Of a DNA stretch of 64,000 bases, positions 11,308 to 23,205 are shown piece after piece (the first letter of the stretch is position 1; each line of letters starts with the position of its first letter). The position numbers and the translations under genes were made by a program. Under the pieces are notes generated by a model, which was not told the origin of the DNA, did not search any database, and saw only the letters and a list, made by a program, of their open reading frames with translations. The stretch is taken from NCBI RefSeq assembly GCF_905171765.1, contig NC_053398.1, positions 45,290,323 through 45,354,322 on the forward strand, given 5' to 3'. This DNA comes from Bufo bufo. Lineage: Eukaryota > Chordata > Amphibia > Anura > Bufonidae.

Positions 11308-12232
11308 GCCCCTTTCACACGGGCAAGTATTCCGCGCGGGTGCAATGCGGGACGTGAACACATTGCACCCGCACTGAATCCTGACCCATTCATTTCTATG
11401 GGGCTGTGCAGATGAGCGTTTTTTTTTCACACACCACTTGTGCGTTGCATGAAAATCGCAGCAGGTTCTATATTCTGCGTTTTTCAGGCAACGCAGGCCC
11501 CATAGAAATGAATGGGGCTGCGTGAAAATCGCATAGCATCCGCAAGCAAGTGCGGATGCGGTGCGATTTTCACGCATGGTTGCTAGGAGATGATGTTAGT
11601 AAATAGGGATGAGCAACCCCAGACCCCCATTAAAGTCAATTCACTGTATTATTTTCCCTTCTAACATGGTTATAAGGAAAAATAATAGCATTCTTATTAC
11701 AGAATGCTAACTAAAATGTCCATTGAGGGGTTAAAAAATAAATAAAATAAACTCACCTCATCTACTCGATCGCGCAGCCGGTATAGTCTTCTTTATTCTT
11801 CCTGCAGGACCTGCAAAAGGACCTGCGCTGACGTCAGCGCAGGTCCTGCTGAATGAAGATAGAATGTCCTTCTATCTTCATTCAGTAGGACCTGCTCTGA
11901 CGTCACCACGCTCAGCGCAGGTCTTTTTGCAGGAAGAAGAAAGAAGACAATACCGGCTGCATAATCAAGTGGATGAGGTGAGTTTATTTTTTTATTTTTT
12001 TTAACCCCTCAATGGACATTTTAATTAGCATTCTGTATTAAGAATGCTATTATTTTCCCTTATAACCATGTTAGAAGGGAAAATAATAAAATTAATAGAA
12101 CACCGATCCCAAACCCGAACTTCAGTGAAGAACGCATTGCACTTGCGCGGAAAAAACTGAACAACAAAACGCAATCGCAGATGCCGCAATGCATCCGGAC
12201 AAAATCTGGGACGCCCGTGTGCAAGGGGCCTT
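11308..12232. repeat. Harbinger-like MITE split by foldback element R
   Basis: GGCCCCTTTCACACGGGC at the left is mirrored by GCCCGTGTGCAAGGGGCC at the right, flanked by TAA and TTA. The element is interrupted by a family R foldback at about 11602-12123. Its two halves share the ATGCGG and CGCATTGCA motifs. Confidence 0.75.
11602..12123. repeat. Foldback element, family R (copy 2)
   Basis: AATAATAGCATTCTTATTAC and its mirror near 12030-12060 bound long arms. The centre is a second palindrome, AGGACCTGCGCTGACGTCAG followed by a mirrored AGAATGTCCTTCTATCTTCA. It carries two TGACGTCA sites. It begins with TAGGGATGAGC. Confidence 0.8.
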
Positions 12233-12512
12233 ACTGGGGTCCTCTGCGCACGTTGTGCAATGCGCGTGGGGGGAAAAAAAACGCAGCGTAGTACAGTACC
12301 AGCAAAGTACGAGATTACACAAACCTCATGTACACTTTGCAGATTTTTTCTGGGCGGAAATTGACCTGCTGTGTGGTTTTCCAAATCTGCAGCATGTCAG
12401 TTATGTTTGCGGTTTTAGCTGCGGATTTCACGCTTTTCCAATGAAGGTTGAGATCTGCCGCAAAACTGCATGAAATCTGCACCAAAAAAACTGCTGTTAG
12501 AAATTGCCAATA
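12233..12512. other. No gene recognised
   Basis: Mixed sequence between two MITEs. Frames present here have no family features. Confidence 0.35.
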
Positions 12513-12750
12513 TGGGGGTCATTTATTAGGACCGGCATTTTAGACGTCCCCTATATCTGGTGGTGGAGTAATGTAGAGGAGTTATGTAGAGGCGCCGTCC
12601 TCTAAACCAGGCGAAGAAAATGGTAAATGAGATGGGCCTGCCGGCCGTCCCTGGCCATGTCCACTTTTTTAGACCTGGCGTGAGTGGGCAAAAGATAGAT
12701 TGGACCTTTGAAGGACCTTTGTGCAGCAATCTGCGCTAGAAATATGCCCG
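12513..12750. repeat. Partial MITE of the GGGGGACATTTATTA family
   Basis: GGGGGTCATTTATTAGGACC and the TTATGTAGAGGCGCCG segment match the element at 1664-1980 and the decayed copy near 7600. The right end is not clear. Confidence 0.5.
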
Positions 12751-12993
12751 ATATAGGCGTAATTATGATTAGTACATTAACCCCATATGTGCATTCACCC
12801 ACACTGGTGTGCAGGCGGCCTAAAGGGGCATTTCGATTTTAGCAAATAAAGGTTATTCAACTTATACACTTTTCCAATAAACAGCAAAATTTTACTAATT
12901 CCGTACAGATCTCTGCTTGCTGTTAATAGGAAGGAACCCTCCTTTGTTTATTCCAAGTAGATATAAATCTATCCTGAACAGATCTATACGTCC

Positions 12994-13400
12994 TGAGTAG
13001 GGATGAGCGAACCCATTGTTTCCAGGTTCGGGTTCAGCATTCGGGCGGTGGGGAGATTCCGCTATGGATTTCCATTAGCATGGAATATAACAGAATTCTA
13101 TGATGGAAGGCATTTCGCTTTGCATTCCGTCATAACAGAAGTCGATGGGCAGCATAACAGATCAGTCTGGTTTCCGTCCTGCAGTCCTCCAGACGGATCC
13201 GTTATGCTGCCCATAGACTTCTATTATGATGGAATGCAAAACGACTGCACATGGCCATCACGGTGACGGAACGCACAAACGAATGCATATGGCCGTCACT
13301 CTCATAGAAAATGCCTATTCCTGTCCGCAATTGCGGACAAGAATAGGACATAATCTATATTTTTTGTGGAGCCGCGGAACGGAATAAAATTATTATTTTT
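12994..13400. repeat. TAGGGATGAGCGAACCC MITE, partial
   Basis: It starts TAGGGATGAGCGAACCC and contains a palindrome in which CTGCCCATAGACTTCTATTA mirrors AACAGAAGTCGATGGGCAGC. The right boundary merges with LTR A. Confidence 0.45.
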
Positions 13401-13411
13401 TCCCTCCAAAA

Positions 13412-14063
13412 GTCTGGTTTAGCTCTGTTGTTTGTGCCTGAAGACTTGTGTATATCTGGAAAAACTGCTTATTAATTCCCATAGACTTGCATGGTAGCTC
13501 TATAAAAGTCTATGATAAACAGAAATTGTAACAATGTTTCTGTTAGGCTGTGCTTCTCCTCTCCATCCCTCCCACTAGAAGGTTCTAGTTCAGCTAGGAA
13601 CTGTATATAAGGAGAGCAGTCACAGTCTTTAGTTGTCTGCAGATAGGGACCAGACCAGTGTTTAGTAAGAGAGGCTCTGCCAGAGTGAATTACCAGAAGA
13701 CGCTGAGATGGAACGCTAAGCCACAGACCCCGGATTACCAACCCGCTGGCCAGGGCTCCAGCTGGACAACTGAGCCACATACTCTAGGCCATCAACTTTT
13801 GGCCAGGGTACCAATCTTGTAAGAAAGAGAGGGACAGCTAGCTCAGGCTAGCCAGGGAGGATACTGGAGAAGCCAGCCCTATGCATCGTCTGTACTGTTT
13901 TACACATGAATTCCTCCAGTAAAGAAGCACGTTGGTTTACTGCAGACCCCGACTCTCTGGACTTATTTCCCATTGGGGTGCACCACGTCTTACCATCCCT
14001 TCCGGAGAGCAGCAAGGGATGGTGGTAACACCTCGACGGTGTCTGGGGGACACCCCAAACCCA
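13412..14063 (+). mobile_element. Solo LTR, family A (copy 1)
   Basis: This matches, along its whole length, a second copy at 46617-46955 plus 49877-50156. Shared blocks include TGTTAGGCTGTGCTTCTCC, CCAGAAGACGC, ATGAATTCCTCCAGTAAAGA and GTGCACCACGTCTTACCATC. A TATA-like box (TGTATATAAGG, about 13598) lies in the expected position for a plus-strand promoter. No internal retroelement sequence adjoins it. The family is not assigned. Confidence 0.6.
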
Positions 14064-14590
14064 GAGAATGCAGTTTCAGTGTATAAAATTTAAAAAAAAT
14101 AATTCAAAACCGGAATACCCCTTTAGTAATAATTGGATGACAAATTTTTGTCCCCTATGACCCTGTAAGCACACACATATTTACATGCCGATTTACATGC
14201 TGATTTTGCAAGATAAAACATTGCTTTGAGCTGTATTTGATTAGTAGATGTCTTATGACCCATAGTCACAGACCGGTCAGGAGTGGAAGCCGTCCAAGAG
14301 GCGGCAAGGGTTTTACGTTAGGTGGTGCGGCACAGTGTGTGTCCTTTATACTATTACACGGGATTAACAAGGGTGTGTGTACACAATTGCACCCTTTGTA
14401 AATTGGCAATATATTTAATAAAACAGGAGACTTCATACATTGGCTATTGCTGGAATGTACGGTAGATTTTTATGTGTCGTTTGATTGTGGAGGAACGTCT
14501 TATGGTGAGAACGCGGCCTCAGACACACACATAGAAGCAGACCACAAGATGAGCAGTCACAATATATTGGTGCAAATTTACTAATCGTAC
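14064..14590. other. No gene recognised
   Basis: Unassigned sequence between the solo LTR and the next MITE. Confidence 0.4.
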
Positions 14591-14593
14591 TTA

Positions 14594-15121
14594 GGCTACT
14601 TTCACACTTGTGGCAGAGTGATCCGGCAAGCAGTTCCATCGCCGGCAATCTGCATGCATTGCAAACGGACAGCATTTGTACGGACAGCATCCGGATCCGT
14701 TATACAAATGCATTGCAAGAACGGATTCGTCTCTCCAGATGTCATCCGGAGAAACGGATCTGTTATATATTTTTTTCACATTTTTACCGGTCTGCGCATG
14801 TGGTAAGGATGGATCCGGCATTGCGGTATTTTTGATGCCGGATCTGGCACTAATACATTTTTTATTGTAAATTAAGGCCGGATCCGGCCTTCCGGCAACT
14901 GATCCGGAGTTTTGGACGGAGACAATACCGCATCATGCTGCGGTATTTCCTCCGTCCAAAACGCCGTTCAGTGACTGAACTGAAGACATCCTGATGCATC
15001 CTTAACGGATTTCTCTCCATTCAGTATGCATGGGGATGAAACTGATCAGTTCCTTTCCGGTATTGAGCCCCTATGACGGAGCTCAGTGCCGGAAAAGAAA
15101 AACGCTAGTGTGAAAGTAGCC
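14594..15121. repeat. Harbinger-like MITE, family N (complete)
   Basis: GGCTACTTTCACACTTGT at the left is mirrored by CTAGTGTGAAAGTAGCC at the right. TTA flanks both sides (14591-14593 and 15122-15124), the 3-bp target duplication typical of PIF/Harbinger elements. The interior has repeated GGATCCG motifs. It is 528 bp and non-coding. Confidence 0.85.
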
Positions 15122-16640
15122 TTAAATGTGACTTTTTTAAAACTGAAATGCGCCATTTCAGCCAACCCTGCCAGACCGCACTTGCGACCTTTGAAACATA
15201 TTTGCGACATTTCCTCTGGTAAATTAAGACTTTTGTTGAATGTTAATTTACTGACAAAACCCTGTTTTTTTAGCTCATTTCTATTAGATAAAAGTAAATC
15301 CATCCTGATCCATTCTTACCCATCACTTGTTTCCACAACCAGTTGTTTTTTTCTTTTCATAAATGCGACTTTTTGACAAAAAGTTGCATCTTTCTGCCAT
15401 AAATGTGACTTTTTGCACAACCCACCGCCACATAAGCCGGCTTAATTGTCTGCAACAGTTGGAGCCATTTCTGCCGATAAGAGGATGATAAATGAGGCGT
15501 TATATGCGCCAATTTGATAGCCTTGCCCACTTCGACGTTTATAACTCATTACTAGCGTGATGCATTCTTTATGGTGAAAAATCTGGAGAAAACAGTGGAT
15601 ATATTTCCCGCAAATCAAAACGCTATTCTTTTTGGCGCATTTTACGCCAACATACGTAGTAAATGTCCTTCAGTGTAGTTTTCTAAAACTGAATGAGCTA
15701 AATTGCACCACTTTTGGGGGTCATTTATCAAACTGGTGTAAAGTAGAACTGGCTTACTTGCCCATAGCAACCAATCAGATTCCACCTTTCATGCAAGTTG
15801 CAAACCTGCAGCGTACGCACCTGTCGCAATGTGTGGCTGTACCCCAAAGATAAAGTGCAAAAAAAGGGAAAAAGTGAACAAAAACGTGTATGTTTCTCCT
15901 GTGCAGAGAAAGGGAGGTTGGGGAAACAAAGTGCATGGTTTGAACATATGCCTTATTTCACAATGCAACATATGGCGGTCAAGGCCAGATTATGTAGTAG
16001 GAAAAATAGGAGTTATCGGAAATATAGCGAGCCGAGATCTATTCTATGCGATATCATTACTGTGCTAGGTCTGGAGGCCTCGTCAGTATCCACATCACAC
16101 GTGTTTGCTCCCTTGCCCCATGGGGCGGTGTATCGGCGGCCATTGGCGCCTATTAATTCTTTGTTGTACTGTTTTGTGCAAATAGTATATTGTTGTAGGC
16201 TTTGTGTGGAGCGATGGCGGGATGGTGAACTGTGCCAGAGTCAATCTGCCATGTACTTTGGCTCACAATTGGACGTCTTAGATGTCAGGGAAAACTACTT
16301 CAGACTTTGACAACAAGGCCATGCCTGAATGGAAGTCTTAGGTCATAACTGTGCAGGGATCCAAACCCTTCAAGTGGGCGCAGTGTGAACTTGTCCTTAG
16401 TGATGATGTCTGAGACGTTCCAATACAAAGCCCGTTGCTTAGACACAGAGGAGGCGACTGTCTTATCCTGAAGTCTCCTTCACCTGAACGAGGCTTGCAG
16501 GAATCTATGCGCTTGTTACCAAAATCAGGGGCTGACACACCACCACCGATGCAGCTGCACAGGGGCCCCATACCGCTGTAAAAAATGGGAACCAAGGTTC
16601 CCTTACCTCAAAATTAACAACAGATTCTGACCCACCAGAT
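15122..16640. other. No gene; MITE fragments
   Basis: The segment 15300-15670 has GCGACTTTTT-type motifs like the interior of 1143-1587. One arm of the 5038 MITE family lies at 15716-15795. A 170-codon frame at 15798-16310 lacks homology that I can recognise and overlaps a second frame, so I do not call it. Confidence 0.45.
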
Positions 16641-16784
16641 TAGGGGTCAGCAACTTTTAGAACTCGAGCTTTGGTGAAACCAACTCCCACTGTGCCCCAT
16701 TCACTTCTATGAGAGTTCCCAGTACAGTGAAGAAAGTGTGCATGCTGGGAGTTGTAGTTTCACAGCTGAAGGTTGCTGACCTTT
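16641..16784. repeat. hAT-type MITE, GGGGTCAGCAACTTT ends
   Basis: GGGGTCAGCAACTTTTAG at the left is mirrored by GAAGGTTGCTGACCT at the right. The interior includes GCATGCTGGGAGTTGTAGTT, shared with the better-preserved copy at 23717-23851. Confidence 0.65.
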
Positions 16785-16785
16785 A

Positions 16786-16993
16786 GGCTACGTTCCCACG
16801 CTGTTCTGGTATAAATGCCAGCTGGACAAAAAAAAAAAAATGTGGAATTTATGCCGGAAAGTGGGTGGATCAGTGCCGGGTCCCATTATAGTCAACGGGG
16901 AACCGGCAGTGGTCGACACGGTGAAATCTGACGAGCTATTCTCTGTCGTAACAGCCTGCTGGATTTCATAGCGCAAGTGTGAACGTGTCCTTG
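16786..16993. repeat. Short MITE, GGCTACGTTCCCACGC ends
   Basis: GGCTACGTTCCCACGC at the left is mirrored loosely by AGTGTGAACGTGTCC at the right. It resembles the Harbinger-like MITEs around it. Confidence 0.5.
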
Positions 16994-17056
16994 GATGGAG
17001 GCTTGGTTAGAAAGACATAGTGAGGGAAACGAGCCCCTCACTCTTGATAACTATTA

Positions 17057-17368
17057 GGGCTCATGCACACGAATGTATTTTCTTTCTGTGTCCGTTCCGT
17101 TTTTTTGCGGACCATATGCGGAACTATTCATTTAAATGGGTCCACAAAAAAAAAAAAAAAAAAAAATGGAAGGTACTCTGTGTGCATTCCGTTTCCGTAT
17201 ATCCGCAAAAAAAAATAGAACATGTCTCATTATTCTCAGCATAACGGACGAGGATAGGACTGTTCTATTAGGGGCCAGCTGCTCCGTTCCGCAAAATATG
17301 GAATGTACATGGACGTCATCCGTATTTTTTGCGGATTGCAAAATAAATACGGTCATGTGCATGAGCCC
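17057..17368. repeat. Harbinger-like MITE, family S (copy 2)
   Basis: GGGCTCATGCACACGA at the left is mirrored by GGTCATGTGCATGAGCCC at the right. TTA flanks both sides (17054-17056, 17369-17371). The interior includes an A-run and CCGTTCCG / GGAATGTACATGG motifs shared with 28863-29189. Confidence 0.85.
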
Positions 17369-17371
17369 TTA

Positions 17372-17845
17372 AACAGCAATGGCCCACATACTATGTTTTG
17401 CACAGGGGGCTCCATTATATCTGCTCCTGACCAAAACAAGCTCACCCGGAGAATGGAACAAATCAGACACATAGGATGGATGTGATTTTCAGCAGAAAAA
17501 TCCACACTAATCCGTTCAGATCTGGTTGCGGAAATTACAGCATAAATGCTGTACGTTCTGTCGCGGATTTCACCCTCCGTATTGCAAAGGGTGAAATCTG
17601 CAGTGAAAACCCGTAACATAAATTGACATGGTGAGAATTTATAATCTGCACCGCAGAATAAGTCATGTGCGGAAATGTTCTGCATCTTACGCATCAGGTT
17701 TGTCAAAATCCCATCCACTTTGCCGCTAATGTAAATGCTGCTGGATCCGCATGAAAATAAAATAATCTACCTAAAGCGACCCTACGGGTAAAATCTAAAG
17801 ATGCAACCTTATTCTAAAAGGAAGGTGCTCAGCCCACCACCAAAG
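17372..17845. other. No gene recognised
   Basis: Contains GGTGAAATCTGCAG / CGCGGATTTCACCC inverted motifs that suggest a degraded MITE. A 121-codon minus-strand frame across it and the previous MITE is not a gene. Confidence 0.35.
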
Positions 17846-18070
17846 TAAGGGCTCATGCACACAAGTGCAAGGGCCCCGTGCTGCGGACCACAAATAGTGA
17901 TCCGCAATGCACGGGCAACGGCCATGTGCACTCCGTGCTGCGGCTGGACTTGAATGGGTTCGTGATCCGCAAGATACGGCCAAAGACAGAACATGTTCTT
18001 TTTGCGGTGCAAAGGGACGGACCTGAAAGTCTACGGAAGCGCTTCGTAGTGCTTCCATGGGCTTCCCATC

Positions 18071-18497
18071 TGTGACGAATACCACGCCTCGTGCCCGCAT
18101 GACGTCACCTACGTCGAGCTCACGAGACGCAGTATGGTCACTTGTTATCAAAGCGTGACGTTACGCCCTCCAGAGGAGCCGGTAAGGTTAGCTTGGTACA
18201 GTTTACACAGACACCTCCTGTCCACGCGGGCACAGAGAGGCAACAAGCTGAGAGAGCCTTTTCACTGCCGCAGTCAAAACAGCGCTGCCTCAGCCCGGGT
18301 ATCTGCCACCAGCTTCTCTTTTGATATAAGCCCGGTCCGCTAACGGGATTATATAGGGTGAGAAACCAACCCGTGGTAGCTTATAACTAGGCCGAAACAC
18401 GGATGTGGGGATTCGTGATCGAGATACAAGATAGCACAAGATTAAATTATATATTAAATCCCCTTAAGGGCACACTAGATATAACTACACACACACA

Positions 18498-18544
<47 letters not shown>

Positions 18545-19349
18545 CATATACAGTGGTCTGAGGTTACAGATACAGGTGATATAGGTACAACAGGGTTAAG
18601 CAGAACAATAAGTCAGTTTACCAGATATACGAGTCCTTTGGGTAGTGATGAGTTCTTAGCTGTATTCACGTCGGAGGCAGTGATGTCAGCATTGCACGAT
18701 GTGAACCCCTTTCAGAGAAAAGACACGCCTGCTTGCTGGCACAAGCCTTTTAAGCTGTAGCCGGCCCCTCCCCTTCCCAGCCTTTGGGAGGGGTCCACCC
18801 CCCTCTGCTGGACTGGCTGCAAATGACCCATAAAACCCTTTAGGGTTTATAGCTCCAGTCCAGAAGGTCACAGGGAGATGGTTCTGGGACCAACGGATCC
18901 GCCTGGGTTCCGGCTACAACTAGAGTCCAAACATGGTGCCGCTATTGGGTTTCTGTGGGGAGATATGGATATCTCCCTTCCCTGGCATCCCACCCTCAAA
19001 CAAAGACCATGGGCATGTTCATCGTGGCCACAAATATGTATCCGGTTTGCGCCTGCGATGGCCGAGCGATTCATAATTCCTTATGAAATGTAGGTGCCAA
19101 CATGTCTGGGAGGTATCATTGATCCTGGCAAGGGCTGATACCTCCTGCTGGGGGTTTTCCTGCAGGATCCGTGCTGTCTGACTGGAGGTGTGAAATGTAA
19201 CCAAATGTGGCCTGCTAGGAGTTTTCTGCTATCTGGCTGCGGCTTTGAAGCAGGGCCCCCTTGTGGAGCTCGATTTCCTCTGCAATCTTTCAGCAAATGG
19301 TGGGTGTGAAGACATGGCTGACAGTAAATATTAATCCATATTCCTCACA
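18071..19349. mobile_element. Solo LTR of 1279 bp inside a MITE
   Basis: It begins TGTGACGAATACCACG and ends ATTCCTCACA. CCATC is duplicated on both sides (18066-18070 and 19350-19354), as expected for a Ty3/gypsy-type or retroviral-type LTR. No internal gag or pol sequence is attached, so it is a recombined solo LTR. It includes an AT dinucleotide repeat. The minus orientation is slightly favoured by a TTAAAAGG motif near 18748, but orientation is not secure. Confidence 0.85.
18498..18537. repeat. TA microsatellite
   Basis: About 20 TA dinucleotides inside the solo LTR. It is useful only as a variable marker. Confidence 0.95.
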
Positions 19350-19719
19350 CCATCCATGTCTCCCCACCGCAAAAGACAGGTGAAGTCCTATCTTCGGTCG
19401 TATCATGTGGACCGATTCAAATCAATGCGTCCGCATCTGCGCCACAGAGTGCACACAGCCAGTGCCCATTTATTGCGGAATGGCAGTCCGCAATACGTGC
19501 ACTGAACCAGTATCATCGCATGCACGAGCCCTAATGCTTATCTAGCCCTGCAGTTCCGGAGGCTTCTTCTTCATGGCTACATGGTGAGGTCCTGAGCAGC
19601 AGTTATCATAACCTGCCCAGGAACCTGTACAGAAAATAACTCGGTGCACCGCTAACATTACAGTAAGTATAACTTTAGGACTGGGCACTTTTCCTTGGCT
19701 TGTTCTTCCAAGGATCACT

Positions 19720-20197
19720 TTAAAGAGCATCTGTCAGCAGATCTGTACCTATGACACTGGCTGACCTTTTACATGTGCACTTGGCAGCTGAAGACATCTG
19801 TGTTGGTCCCATGTTCATATGTGTCCGCAGTGCTGAGAAAATGATGTTTTGATATATGTAAATGAGCCTCTAGGAGCAACGAGGGCGTTGTCATTACTCC
19901 TAGAGACTCTTTTCTCTCTGCAACTGCTGCAACATCTGCACTTTGACAGCACCAGGCATGATCATGTTTACACTGCCCGGCCCTGTCATGCGCAAAAGGT
20001 GCGGCAGTTGTGGAGAGAGCAGAGCCTCTAGGTGTAATGGTAACGCCCCCGTTGCTCCTAGAGGCTAATCTGCATATTTTAAAACTAAATTTTTCTATAT
20101 TAACATGAGACCAACACAGACGCCTTCAGCTGCCAAGTGCACATGTAACAGGTCAGCCAGTGTCATAGGGACAAAACTGCTGACAGATGCCCTTTAA
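19720..20197. repeat. Foldback MITE, family M (copy 1)
   Basis: GAGCATCTGTCAGCAGAT at the left is mirrored by TGCTGACAGATGCCC at the right. The interior carries paired TAGGAGCAACG / GTTGCTCCTAGAGG segments. Copy 2 lies at 26894-27332. Confidence 0.8.
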
Positions 20198-20781
20198 TCA
20201 TCCAAACCACTTAAAATGTATCTGTACATGGATGCAATCAGTACCTATATGAAAGTACAACAATAGCAGAAAAACGGCCCTGTATGAACAGGATTTCATG
20301 CTGTACACGGCTCCTCGCTGTGAATGTTACATTTACAGTAATGGAAGCTTTCGCAACGGTTGTCATATTTTCTTAGAAAACAATCCCAGCCATGACATTG
20401 TTACTCCCATAAGTTGAGAATCACTAATAAGACCAGTACATTACAATAGAAGAGCTGTGATTGACCCGATACACACTGTAACCCCCTCCCCCAGCAGTGT
20501 GGTCATATACAGTAAGATATCCTCCAGGATATGGACTGAGCAATGGAAAGTCCTCACACTGATCAGCTGCACCGCAAGACCTGCGTGAGAATAGCAAGGC
20601 ATTCAATTATAACAACTAAGATTATTTACCTTCAAAACGTTAAAAAACCCTTCTAGATATAAACCCCTGAGACATCCGTCCTCTTCTGTCAAATTACTAA
20701 ATGCTCTACTTGACCATTAATGCTATATTTTTTTTCTACTTAACACCCAATATCTTGGGTGGTCTATGCGGGCCTAAGACT
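20198..20781. other. No gene recognised
   Basis: No element boundary or convincing exon is visible. The 60-codon minus-strand frame at 20424-20606 has no features. Confidence 0.4.
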
Positions 20782-21232
20782 TAAAGGGATTGTCTCGCTT
20801 TAGCAGATGGCATTTATCACGTAGAGAAAGTTAATACAAGGCACTTACTAATGTATTGTGATTGTCCATATTGCTTCCTTCGGTAGCTAGATTAATTTTT
20901 GCATCATATTATACACTGCTTGTTTCCATGGTTACGACCACCCTGCAATCCAGCAGTGGTGATCGTGCTTGCACACTATAGGAATAAGCATCAGCCTTTC
21001 TGGTGGTCGGGACCTTGGGAGCGCACATAGGCTAGTGCTTTTTCCTATAGTGCTGGCTGCTGGATTGTAGGGTGGTCGTAACCATGTTAACGGTTAGTGT
21101 ATAAGGTGATGGAAAAATGAATCCAGCCAGCAAAGGAGGCAATATGGACAATCACAATACATTAGTAAGTGCCTTGTAGTAACTTTCTCTACATAATAAA
21201 TGCCACTTGTTGAAATGAGACAACCTCTTTAA
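20782..21232. repeat. Foldback MITE, family G (copy 2)
   Basis: AAAGGGATTGTCTCGCTT at the left is mirrored by ATGAGACAACCTCTTTA at the right. The inner arms match copy 1 at 4111-4552, including CACTTACTAATGTATTGTG and TTCCTATAGTG. Confidence 0.85.
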
Positions 21233-21661
21233 AGAGGACGTGTAACCTCATGTCCGTTTTACTTAAAAAAAAAAAATAATAATTGCATTACCATGTAATA
21301 CCAATTCTGGAGCATCTATTCTCATGACCAATACTTTATTATTCCTGCTAGAAAGTTTTGAATGAATTGCTAGCAGTTTGCAACGAAGGTCCAGATGGGT
21401 GTTACCAGTTTGGGGGAGGGGGTGTCACTGCACAGCCTGGCACCTCTGATTGGAAAGTACCAGACTGTGCAGGGACCCCCCCCCCCCCCCAACTGGTACA
21501 CCTTCCTGGACCTTCATTGCAAACTGCCAATAATTCATTCATAACTTCTATCAGGAATATAAAGGAACGGCACAACACAGAGTCATAACAATAGATCCTC
21601 CGGAATTATTATTACATGGGGAATGCAAAACTGAGACATCATGGGACAGGTCCTTTTTAAA
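21233..21661. repeat. Foldback MITE, family H (copy 1)
   Basis: AAAGAGGACGTGTAACCTCA at the left is mirrored by GGGACAGGTCCTTTTT at the right. The inner arms carry TTATTATTCCTGCTAGAA and its mirror, and a 15-C run lies at 21476-21490. The 76-codon frame inside is not a gene. Other copies are at 24306-26205 (interrupted) and 28252-28408 (half). Confidence 0.8.
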
Positions 21662-21850
21662 GGGGTTATCCAATATCAATAACTACCCCCCCCCCCCCCC
21701 CCCCCCCCCAATGTGCCAGGGCCCTCACAGGGAATATACTTACCTGGGTCCCCACACCGCCGCTGCCGCTTCTCCCCGTTCACGGATTAAAACATCCGGT
21801 GTCGGGGGAAGCAGACAATGGGAGGTGGGGACGAGCCTCCCTAGCGTCAC
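21662..21850. repeat. AGGGGTTATCCA repeat with a 24-C run
   Basis: It starts AGGGGTTATCCAATATC and contains 24 consecutive C at 21686-21709. It resembles the outer part of the TTATCC/GGATAACCCC elements near 25191-25924. The right end is unclear. Confidence 0.5.
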
Positions 21851-23205
21851 CTGATAATTCAAAATTTATGGGAAAATAATTTTTATAGGCCATGAAAATT
21901 TTCGTCGATCTTCTATGAATCACGCGTCACCAGTTTACCGTGGCAATTTGTGGTCAAACAAACATCCTGGACAGACTACTCCAAAACCAGACTGTCCAGT
22001 TCCAGGCTGGACATCTTAAAACCCAACATACAGATGAAAATCAATGAGTGTCCTGGAGGTTGTCAGAGAATATTACAGGAACCGGTTTTATTGTCTTGCT
22101 AGCTGACTTGGCTTAGGGACCCAAATCTCCTCCGTTCCTGTGTAATACCCCTCGCCGACACGTGACCAGCTAATCCTATAAACCTGGTAGCTCAGGGCTG
22201 TGTGTCACATTGGAAAGTACAACCTCTAGAGTCTCCATGACTAGTCAGAGGTTAGATGAAAGGACGGTGACCGCTGGAGAAGGACATGTCACTTCCAGCT
22301 TTACTATATCAGGGGTTTTTCTTTGTAGAGGGGCAGGACAAGAGCCAAATGATAGTGTTCAACTTTGTCACTAAACCCCTAGGTGCAAAATATTGGATAT
22401 ATAATAGTAGGTGACACTAGGGTCTGGTGGCACACACGTGGTGAGGTGCTATAAGGAAAGAACCGTTGTGATCTACTGGTGTTGGTGAGGGAGGAGAAGA
22501 GGGTGTAGAGGTCCTCCATTTCCAGGAAAGGTGTTAATCACCGAGGGATGGTAAAGGCTCCACACTCTTCATCTGAGAGCATCTATTCCATATCTTATAT
22601 CTTACAAAACGGTATATCATAATATATAAAACTCCATGAGGCAGCCAATGCTAAAATCTGCCCGACTCAAGTTCTGCCTGGATCAGCTTCTTCCAAGACA
22701 TGAACCCTGAAGAAGTCCATTTATATCACCAGATGAATTTCATATATAACTGAATATGTCTAATCCTTCAATACTCAAAAGACGTTAGAAAGTATGATCC
22801 CATTAAAAATACTGTAATATTGGGTATATTATCGTTTTGAAAAGATCTACTTTATATCTTTTTATGTATCTTTGTATTAGTTATAAATCTTTTCGCAATG
22901 TCTTGTAACATTCTCGGACGGAGAGCGTGAAGCTTTTATCATCCAGGATATGTGTTCCTGAAACAGGAGGAAAAGGACCCGGCCGCCCCTCTTGGCATCA
23001 CAGCCTCAGGTAAAGTGCAAGGGTTGTTTTATCTATTTGAGACAAAATTGCCCAATTTTCATTTGACTCTGTTGCTGTGGTCACACGTCTGTGTCAACCG
23101 GGACCAGAAAGTACAGAGACCGGGGTGGGTCCCAGGTGGAGGCAGGAGATCCGTGTCCATGGGTATTTTTTATTTTACACACACTTGTCATCTCTCCTAG
23201 AACAT
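21851..23205. other. Low-repeat stretch; possible 3' untranslated region
   Basis: No terminal-inverted-repeat element is recognised here, in contrast to the rest of the window. If the candidate exon at 23206-23356 is real, this would be its 3' untranslated region on the minus strand. An AATAAA signal on that strand reads as TTTATT near 22087-22092. A separate exon-like segment on the plus strand is listed at 22938-23002. Confidence 0.3.
22938..23002 (+). other. Exon-like segment with acceptor and donor
   Basis: TTTTATCATCCAG precedes the segment and GTAAAG follows CAGCCTCAG, giving an AG...GT-bounded 65-base stretch. One frame reads YVFLKQEEKDPAAPLGITAS with no stop. I do not recognise the peptide. 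It is short enough to occur by chance and it conflicts with the idea that this region is a minus-strand 3' untranslated region. Confidence 0.2.

Larger units (their letters stand above)
17849..19531. repeat. Harbinger-like MITE, family S, split by a solo LTR
   Basis: GGGCTCATGCACACAAG at the left and GCATGCACGAGCCC at the right are flanked by TAA on both sides (17846-17848, 19532-19534). The element is interrupted at 18071-19349 by a TG...CA LTR with its own 5-bp duplication. Without the LTR it is about 400 bp. Confidence 0.85.

Noticed and set aside
15798..16310. 170-codon plus-strand frame
   Set aside because: It begins in a MITE arm, overlaps another frame and shows no domain or splice signals.
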